DNA from: an uncultured Muribaculaceae bacterium
GTDB lineage: Bacteria; Bacteroidota; Bacteroidia; Bacteroidales; Muribaculaceae
DNA: 17,353 nt
NCBI GenBank assembly: GCA_910579675.1
Contig: CAJTUF010000032.1
Coordinates: 1 to 17,353 of the forward strand
Direction: 5' to 3'
Shown: piece by piece, positions 12,064 to 17,353 of the stretch
Layout of the letters: each line of letters opens with the position of its first letter
Position numbering within the stretch: position 1 is the first letter of the stretch
Notes under the pieces: model-generated
The model's database searches: none
Told to the model about the DNA's origin: nothing
What the model saw: the letters and a program-made list of their open reading frames with translations, nothing else
Translations under genes and position numbers: made by a program

Positions 12064-13413
12064 ATGAAAGACAAAGTTTCCCCCTTGCAGTGGGTGCCCA
12101 GCGTGTATTTCGCCATGGGCCTCCCCTTCATCGCCCTCAATCTTGTGGCGGTGATAATGTTTGACGACCTCGGAGTCGACAAAGCCCAGATCGCCTTCTG
12201 GACCTCGCTCCTCACCCTCCCCTACACTCTTAAATTCATCTGGAGCCCTCTGCTCGAGATCTACTGGACCAAGCGCAACTTTGTCATAGCCACCCAGGCC
12301 ATATCGGGCTTCTGCTTCGGCGTGATAGCCTTCCTGCTTCCTCTTCCGGGATTTTTCTCCTTCACCATAGCCATGATGGCGGTGATAGCATTTTCGGGTG
12401 CCACCCACGACATTGCCACCGACGGCATCTATCTCTCGGCTCTTGACAAGAAAACCCAGTCGACCTACATCGGGTGGCAGGGCGCTTTCTACAATCTGGC
12501 CAAGGTGCTGGCCAACGGCGGATTGGTATGGCTTGCGGGCTATCTCATCACCTCGTTCAAAGCCACCGATCCGGAGCGCGCCCCCTTCTATGCCTGGATG
12601 ATCATCATGGGCATAATAGGCGCCGTGCTCGTGGCAATGGCCATATACCACTCATGGGCCCTTCCGCGCGCCGACAAAGGCGCTGCCACCGAGGCTCCCC
12701 AGGGCTTCGGTCAGGCCATGCACTCGATGGGGCAGGTGCTGCTGGCCTTCTTCCGCAAGAAATTCATATGGCTCTACATACTCTTCATCCTCTGCTACCG
12801 CCTCACCGAAGGCCTTGCGCTGAAGATGGTGCCCATATTTCTCAAAGCATCCCGCGAACAAGGAGGTCTGGCCCTCTCCAATGAGGAGATAGGCACCCTC
12901 TACGGCATCTTCGGCACAGTGGCCTTTATCGTCGGGTCGATCCTCGGCGGCTACTACATTGCCCGATTTGGTCTCCGCAAAGTGCTCTTCTCGCTCGTGG
13001 CCATCTTCAATGTGCCATTCCTTATCTACTTTCTCTTCTCGGCATTGATGCCCGAAAATCTCTGGGTGATAGGCTCGGGCCTCGTGGCCGAATATCTCTG
13101 CTATGGTTTCGGCTTCGTGGGGCTCACCCTCTTCATGATGCAACAGGTGGCTCCGGGCAAGCACTCCATGGCCCACTATGCCTTTGCCTCGGCCATAATG
13201 AATCTCGGCGTGATGCTGCCGGGCATGGTGAGCGGCTGGCTCTGCGACCTCCTGGGCTACGAGATGTTTTTCATCCTCGCACTCGCCATGTCCATCCCAT
13301 CTTTTGTTATGGCTAAGATAGTGCCTTTCTCGCATCCCGACAAGGGCGACGACTCCCCTAAGGAGATCGCCGACGAAGTCATAGCGGGCGAGGAGGCCAC
13401 CGTGACCCAATAA
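12064..13413 (+). CDS. MFS transporter of the mannoside locus
   Basis: This is a 449-residue inner-membrane protein with about 12 hydrophobic helices, starting KVSPLQWVPSVYFAMGLPFI. The sequence resembles the AmpG/SLC33-like branch of the major facilitator superfamily (GATHDIATDGIYLSALD near residue 115-131, and a family-typical second half). Transporters of this branch sit next to GH130 phosphorylases in Bacteroides, so import of a small mannoside is the best guess. I start at the ATG at 12064; a TTG directly before it would add one residue. The C-terminal 30 residues are charged and probably cytoplasmic. It is the first gene of the operon and is followed by GH130 after 38 bases. Confidence 0.9.
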   Translation: MKDKVSPLQWVPSVYFAMGLPFIALNLVAVIMFDDLGVDKAQIAFWTSLLTLPYTLKFIWSPLLEIYWTKRNFVIATQAISGFCFGVIAFLLPLPGFFSFTIAMMAVIAFSGATHDIATDGIYLSALDKKTQSTYIGWQGAFYNLAKVLANGGLVWLAGYLITSFKATDPERAPFYAWMIIMGIIGAVLVAMAIYHSWALPRADKGAATEAPQGFGQAMHSMGQVLLAFFRKKFIWLYILFILCYRLTEGLALKMVPIFLKASREQGGLALSNEEIGTLYGIFGTVAFIVGSILGGYYIARFGLRKVLFSLVAIFNVPFLIYFLFSALMPENLWVIGSGLVAEYLCYGFGFVGLTLFMMQQVAPGKHSMAHYAFASAIMNLGVMLPGMVSGWLCDLLGYEMFFILALAMSIPSFVMAKIVPFSHPDKGDDSPKEIADEVIAGEEATVTQ

Positions 13414-13451
13414 CTTCCACTCCGATAACTTTTTATTACCTCATAACGACA

Positions 13452-14435
13452 ATGAACACACCCACAGCTGAGGCACTCTCCGCCTTCCCCTGGCAGGACC
13501 GTCCTGCCGGTTCCAGCGACATCATCTGGCGCTCTGACGCCAACCCTATCCTCGGACGCTACAGCATCCCCACATCCAACAGCATCTTCAACAGCGCCGT
13601 AGTACCTTTCGGCACAGGCTATGCCGGAGTGTTCCGTTGCGACAACAAGGCTGTGCAGATGAATATATTTGCCGGATTCAGCTCCGACGGCGTGAACTGG
13701 GAGATAGAGCATGAACCTATCAAGTTCAAGGCCGGCAACACCACCATGATCGAATCAGCCTACAAATACGACCCTCGTGTGACATTTATCGGCGACCGCT
13801 GGTGGATCACCTGGTGCAACGGCTACCACGGACCCACAATCGGCATAGGATATACCTTCGACTTCAAGGAGTTTTTCCAGTGTGAGAACGCCTTCCTTCC
13901 CTTCAACCGCAACGGCGTACTCTTCCCCGAGAAGATCAACGGCAAGTATGCCATGCTCTCGCGCCCGAGCGACAACGGCCACACCCCCTTCGGAGATATA
14001 TGGGTGAGCTACAGCCCCGACATGAAATTTTGGGGCGAACATCGCCACGTCATGAGCCCCGCACCCTTCGAGCTCAGCGCATGGCAGTGTACAAAGGTAG
14101 GCGCAGGATCAGTACCCATCCGCACCGCTGAAGGATGGCTCATCTTCTTCCACGGAGTGATCAACACCTGCAACGGCTTCCGCTACTCCATGGGCGCCGC
14201 CCTGCTCGACCTCAACGATCCCTCGAAGGTTATCTACCGCTCGCAGCCATATCTGCTCGCCCCTGCAGCCCCCTACGAGCTGGCAGGCGATGTGCCAAAT
14301 GTAGTGTTCCCCTGCGCAGCCATCACCTCGGGCGACCGTGTAGCCATTTACTACGGCGCCGCCGACACCTCGGTGTGCATGGCATTCGGTTATATCAGCG
14401 AGATACTCGACTTCCTTAAACACAATTCTTTATGA
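13452..14435 (+). CDS. GH130 beta-mannoside phosphorylase, probably mannosyl-GlcNAc type
   Basis: GH130 phosphorylases cleave beta-mannosides with inorganic phosphate, giving alpha-mannose-1-phosphate. The 327-residue protein has no signal peptide and is probably cytoplasmic. The catalytic acid is Asp107 in KYDPRV, close to Asp104 of the known family member UhgbMP. Phosphate-binding candidates are the arginine of LSRPSDNGHTPFGD, the lysine of WQCTKVGAGS and the histidine of FFHGV. The LSRPSDNGHTPFGD segment resembles the mannosyl-N-acetylglucosamine phosphorylases of Bacteroides (BT1033 type) as I remember them, so the likely substrate is Man-beta-1,4-GlcNAc from N-glycans. Beta-1,2-mannobiose or mannosylglucose cannot be excluded. 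The stop overlaps the GH92 start by four bases (ATGA). Confidence 0.93.
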   Translation: MNTPTAEALSAFPWQDRPAGSSDIIWRSDANPILGRYSIPTSNSIFNSAVVPFGTGYAGVFRCDNKAVQMNIFAGFSSDGVNWEIEHEPIKFKAGNTTMIESAYKYDPRVTFIGDRWWITWCNGYHGPTIGIGYTFDFKEFFQCENAFLPFNRNGVLFPEKINGKYAMLSRPSDNGHTPFGDIWVSYSPDMKFWGEHRHVMSPAPFELSAWQCTKVGAGSVPIRTAEGWLIFFHGVINTCNGFRYSMGAALLDLNDPSKVIYRSQPYLLAPAAPYELAGDVPNVVFPCAAITSGDRVAIYYGAADTSVCMAFGYISEILDFLKHNSL

Positions 14436-16669
14436 AGAAATTCCTGACATCCTGCGCCGCTCTGCTCACCTTTGCCGCCGCCACTGTGGAGGCAAAAGAG
14501 CCTGTCGACTGGGTCAATCCGTTTATAGGCACCACCAACTTCGGCACCACCAATCCCGGAGCGCTTGTGCCAAACGGACTTATGTCGGTGTCGCCATTCA
14601 ACGTGATGGGCTCCGATCTCAACCAGTACGACAAAGACAAAAGATGGTGGTCGACCCCCTACGACAACACCAACTCGTTCTTTACCGGATTCTCACATGT
14701 CAATCTGAGCGGCGTAGGGTGTCCGGAACTCGGTTCTATCCTTGTGTCAGCCTCCACGGGTGATCTCGATGTGGACTACCACCACTATGGCTCGACCTAC
14801 TCCGACGAGCACGCCTCGCCCGGCATCTACGGTCTGACACTCGACAAATACGGCATCAAAGCCGAAGCCACTGCCACCACTCGCACCAGCCGCATCCGCT
14901 TCACCTTCCCCGAAGGACAGGGCCACATACTGCTCAACCTCGGCGAAGGCCTGACCAACGAGAGCGGAGCCACGGTGCGACGCGTGTCCGACACCGAAGT
15001 GGTGGGCAGCAAGCTCATGGGCACATTCTGCTACACCACCCAGGCAGTGTTTCCTCTCTACTTCGCCCTCAAGGTGAGCCGCAAGCCCGATCAGGAGGGA
15101 TTCTGGAAATTCCAGCGTCCCAAACAGGGAGTTGAGGCCGCATGGGATCCCGACGATAACGCCTACAAGCTCTATCCGGGATTTTCACGCACTATCTCGG
15201 GCGACGACATAGGCGCCTACTTCACCTACACCACCACTCCCGGCGAGCAGATCGAGGTGTCGGTGGGCGTGTCGTTTGTCAGCGAGGCAAATGCCCTCGA
15301 GAATCTCCGCGCCGAGCAGCCCTCCGGAGTCACCTTCGAGTCGATCTACTCCGATGCCCGCTCGAAGTGGAATGCCGATCTTTCGCGCGTTGAGCTCACA
15401 GGAGGCACCGACGATCAGAACACGGTGTTCTACACCGCGCTCTACCACACCCTGATCCATCCCAGCATCCTCCAGGATGTCAACGGCCAATATCCTGCCA
15501 TGGAGAGCGACACCATCCTCACCGTGGCCGACGGCACCAACCGCTACACCGTGTTCTCGCTCTGGGACACCTACCGCAACCTCCATCAGCTCATGACACT
15601 CCTCTATCCCGACCGCCAGCTCGACATGGTGCGCTCGATGGTGGATATGTCGAAGGAATGGGGTTGGCTACCAAAATGGGAACTCTTCGGACGCGAGACC
15701 TTCACCATGGAGGGGGATCCGGCCATACCGGTGATTATCGACACATGGCGCAAAGGACTCACCGACTTCGACATCGACGCCGCCTATGCAGCCATGAAAA
15801 AATCGGCCACCACTCCGGGCAACCAGAATCCTATGCGCCCCGACATAGATCCCTATATCGAGAAAGGCTACATACCTCTGGGATTCTTTGCCGGCGACAA
15901 TTCAGGCGATAACTCTGTGAGCCACGCGCTCGAATATTATGTGGCCGACAATGCCCTGGCATGGCTTGCCGAACAGCGCGGCGAGACCGAATTTGCACGC
16001 GAGCTCCGCAAGAGAGCCGCCGGATGGAAAAACTATTACTCCAAAGAGAGCGGCACTCTGCGCCCGCTCAATCCCGACGGCACCTTCCTCACCCCGTTCA
16101 ATCCCCGACAGGGTGAAAACTTTGAGGAGGTCCCAGGATTTCATGAAGGCAGCGCATGGAATTACACATTTTTTGTGCCCCATGATGTTGATGGCCTCGT
16201 GAAAGCCATGGGTGGCAAGCGCAAATTTGTCGACAAGCTGCAGATGGTGTTTGACCAAGGTCTCTACGATCCTGCCAACGAGCCCGATATCGCCTATCCC
16301 TACCTCTTCAGCCGCATCAAAGGAGAGGAGTGGCGCACCTCGGAGACCGTAGCCAAGTTGCTCGACAAATACTTCACCAACAAGCCCGACGGTATCCCCG
16401 GCAACGACGATACCGGCACCATGTCGGCTTGGGCAGTCTTTTCGATGCTCGGCTTCTATCCCGATGTGCCGGGAGTGCCTGAATATACGCTCGTTGAGCC
16501 CACATTCGACTCGGCAGTGGTGGATCTCGGCTCCCACAAGCTCACCATCACCAAGCGCAAGGGGGCAAAAAAGGCCATCCTTCTCGACGGCAAGCCCGTA
16601 GGACACCGCGTGAGCCACGCCGACCTCTCCGCAGCATCAACACTCGAATTTGTTTCTCCTAATCCTTAA
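14432..16669 (+). CDS. GH92 exo-alpha-mannosidase, secreted
   Basis: GH92 enzymes are calcium-dependent exo-acting alpha-mannosidases that trim N-glycans and yeast mannan. The 745-residue protein begins with a signal peptide (MKKFLTSCAALLTFAAATVEA, likely cut before KEPVDWVNPFIGT) and has no lipobox cysteine at the cut site, so it is probably periplasmic. The family pattern runs from VNPFIGT through EGSAWNYTFFVPHDV (candidate catalytic acid Glu572) to GNDDTGTMSAWAVFSMLGFYP (657 onward, acidic residues of the base). The NEPD motif at 616-619 continues as IAYPYLF, where many characterised alpha-1,2 members have a histidine-rich NEPxHHxPYLY, so linkage preference may differ. It is coupled to GH130 by overlap and followed by manA after nine bases. 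Confidence 0.96.
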   Translation: MKKFLTSCAALLTFAAATVEAKEPVDWVNPFIGTTNFGTTNPGALVPNGLMSVSPFNVMGSDLNQYDKDKRWWSTPYDNTNSFFTGFSHVNLSGVGCPELGSILVSASTGDLDVDYHHYGSTYSDEHASPGIYGLTLDKYGIKAEATATTRTSRIRFTFPEGQGHILLNLGEGLTNESGATVRRVSDTEVVGSKLMGTFCYTTQAVFPLYFALKVSRKPDQEGFWKFQRPKQGVEAAWDPDDNAYKLYPGFSRTISGDDIGAYFTYTTTPGEQIEVSVGVSFVSEANALENLRAEQPSGVTFESIYSDARSKWNADLSRVELTGGTDDQNTVFYTALYHTLIHPSILQDVNGQYPAMESDTILTVADGTNRYTVFSLWDTYRNLHQLMTLLYPDRQLDMVRSMVDMSKEWGWLPKWELFGRETFTMEGDPAIPVIIDTWRKGLTDFDIDAAYAAMKKSATTPGNQNPMRPDIDPYIEKGYIPLGFFAGDNSGDNSVSHALEYYVADNALAWLAEQRGETEFARELRKRAAGWKNYYSKESGTLRPLNPDGTFLTPFNPRQGENFEEVPGFHEGSAWNYTFFVPHDVDGLVKAMGGKRKFVDKLQMVFDQGLYDPANEPDIAYPYLFSRIKGEEWRTSETVAKLLDKYFTNKPDGIPGNDDTGTMSAWAVFSMLGFYPDVPGVPEYTLVEPTFDSAVVDLGSHKLTITKRKGAKKAILLDGKPVGHRVSHADLSAASTLEFVSPNP

Positions 16670-16678
16670 ATCAACGAT

Positions 16679-17353
16679 ATGTTTCCTATCCTTACTTTCG
16701 TCCCCCAGTTTAAAAGCGTCATCTGGGGCGGCGCACGCATCGCTTCGTTCAAAGGTTTGCCCCCGCAGGGCGACACCATAGGCGAGAGCTGGGAGCTCTC
16801 CGGTGTACCCGGACACGAATCCATAGTGGCCGACGGCCCCTACAAGGGCGACTCGCTCCGCGATCTGCTCGCCTCCAACGGTAAGGAAATACTCGGAGAG
16901 CGCCTCTCTGCGCGCTATGCCACCGAGTTCCCCCTCCTGATCAAATTCATCGACTCGGCCGACGATCTTTCGGTGCAGGTACACCCCGACGATGCTCTCG
17001 CCGCCAAGCGCCACCAGTGCCCAGGCAAGACCGAGATGTGGATCAGCGTAGATCCTGCACCCGATGCCTATCTCTATGCCGGTCTCACAAGCCATATCAC
17101 CCCCGACGAATATCGCGCCCGCATCGCCGGAAACACCATCATCGATGTCCTCGGCAAGTTCTATCCCGCCAAGGGCGATGTGTTTTTCCTCCCGGCCGGC
17201 CGTGTGCACTCCATCGGCAAAGGCAACTTCGTGCTTGAGATCCAGGAGACCTCCGACATCACCTACCGCATCTACGACTTCGACCGCCGCGATGCCCAGG
17301 GCAATCCACGCCAGCTCCATGTAGAGGAGTCGGTAGAGGCAGTCGACTTCAAC
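16679..17353 (+). CDS. manA: Mannose-6-phosphate isomerase, type I, 3' end cut by the window
   Basis: ManA interconverts mannose-6-phosphate and fructose-6-phosphate. The 225 residues in the window start MFPILTFVPQFKSVIWGG and contain all four zinc ligands of the type I cupin fold: Gln100 and His102 in SVQVHPDD, Glu119 in KTEMW, and His177 in PAGRVHSIG. The segment SDITYRIYDFDRRD (192-205) carries the catalytic-site arginines. Homologues of this short class are about 320 residues, so roughly a hundred lie beyond the window. The gene starts nine bases after GH92 and is the fourth gene of the operon. It would return mannose released or phosphorylated upstream to glycolysis, though a phosphomannomutase for mannose-1-phosphate is not seen here. 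Confidence 0.95.
   Translation, partial: MFPILTFVPQFKSVIWGGARIASFKGLPPQGDTIGESWELSGVPGHESIVADGPYKGDSLRDLLASNGKEILGERLSARYATEFPLLIKFIDSADDLSVQVHPDDALAAKRHQCPGKTEMWISVDPAPDAYLYAGLTSHITPDEYRARIAGNTIIDVLGKFYPAKGDVFFLPAGRVHSIGKGNFVLEIQETSDITYRIYDFDRRDAQGNPRQLHVEESVEAVDFN

Overview
The window comes from a GC-rich member of the Bacteroidales, probably a gut commensal; a Muribaculaceae- or Rikenellaceae-like genome is my guess and is not proven. Three things point there. The promoter -7 boxes fit the Bacteroidetes consensus TAnnTTTG and Shine-Dalgarno sequences are absent. Several proteins are typical of the phylum: DUF2851, DUF4492 next to cydAB, and a LeuRS with the long insertions of this group. 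A GH130-GH92 locus for mannose-containing glycans is also present. Coding density is high and most spacers are short; no stretch over 300 bases lacks a gene. I saw no tRNA, rRNA, CRISPR array, transposase or integrase.

Layout. Left block, minus strand: the first 21 codons of a secreted or membrane protein (1-63), a strong terminator (138-190), leuS (231-3008), nadA (3077-4021), a small XRE/HipB-like regulator (4128-4445) and a TM2-domain membrane protein (4546-4836). A 29-bp perfect direct repeat brackets the regulator. One copy covers the last codons and stop of the TM2 gene and the other lies upstream of nadA, so the regulator looks like a small insertion at the 3' end of the TM2 gene. Next, on the plus strand, is a DXS-like thiamine-diphosphate enzyme (5065-6846). 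It keeps the cofactor residues of 1-deoxyxylulose-5-phosphate synthase but lacks both arginines that bind the acceptor phosphate.

Middle block, minus strand (11820 down to 6860): one probable five-gene operon in the order HAD phosphatase, DUF4492 small membrane protein, cydA, cydB, DUF2851. Two of its junctions are 4-base ATGA overlaps. It encodes a cytochrome bd quinol oxidase for microaerobic respiration with a candidate small accessory subunit. The role of the HAD and DUF2851 proteins is open.

Right block, plus strand (12064 to the end): MFS transporter, GH130 phosphorylase, GH92 exo-alpha-mannosidase with signal peptide, and mannose-6-phosphate isomerase manA (cut by the window end). This reads as a glycan-scavenging operon. 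GH92 trims alpha-mannose outside the cytoplasm, the MFS protein imports a small beta-mannoside (mannosyl-GlcNAc would fit), GH130 splits it with phosphate to mannose-1-phosphate, and ManA leads mannose-6-phosphate into glycolysis. The HAD-cyd operon and the MFS operon diverge from a 243-bp region (11821-12063) with a TAnnTTTG promoter on each side.

The items most worth a second look are the repeat-flanked regulator at the TM2 3' end, the DXS-like enzyme with an altered substrate pocket, the HAD/DUF4492/cydAB/DUF2851 operon, and the divergent GH92.
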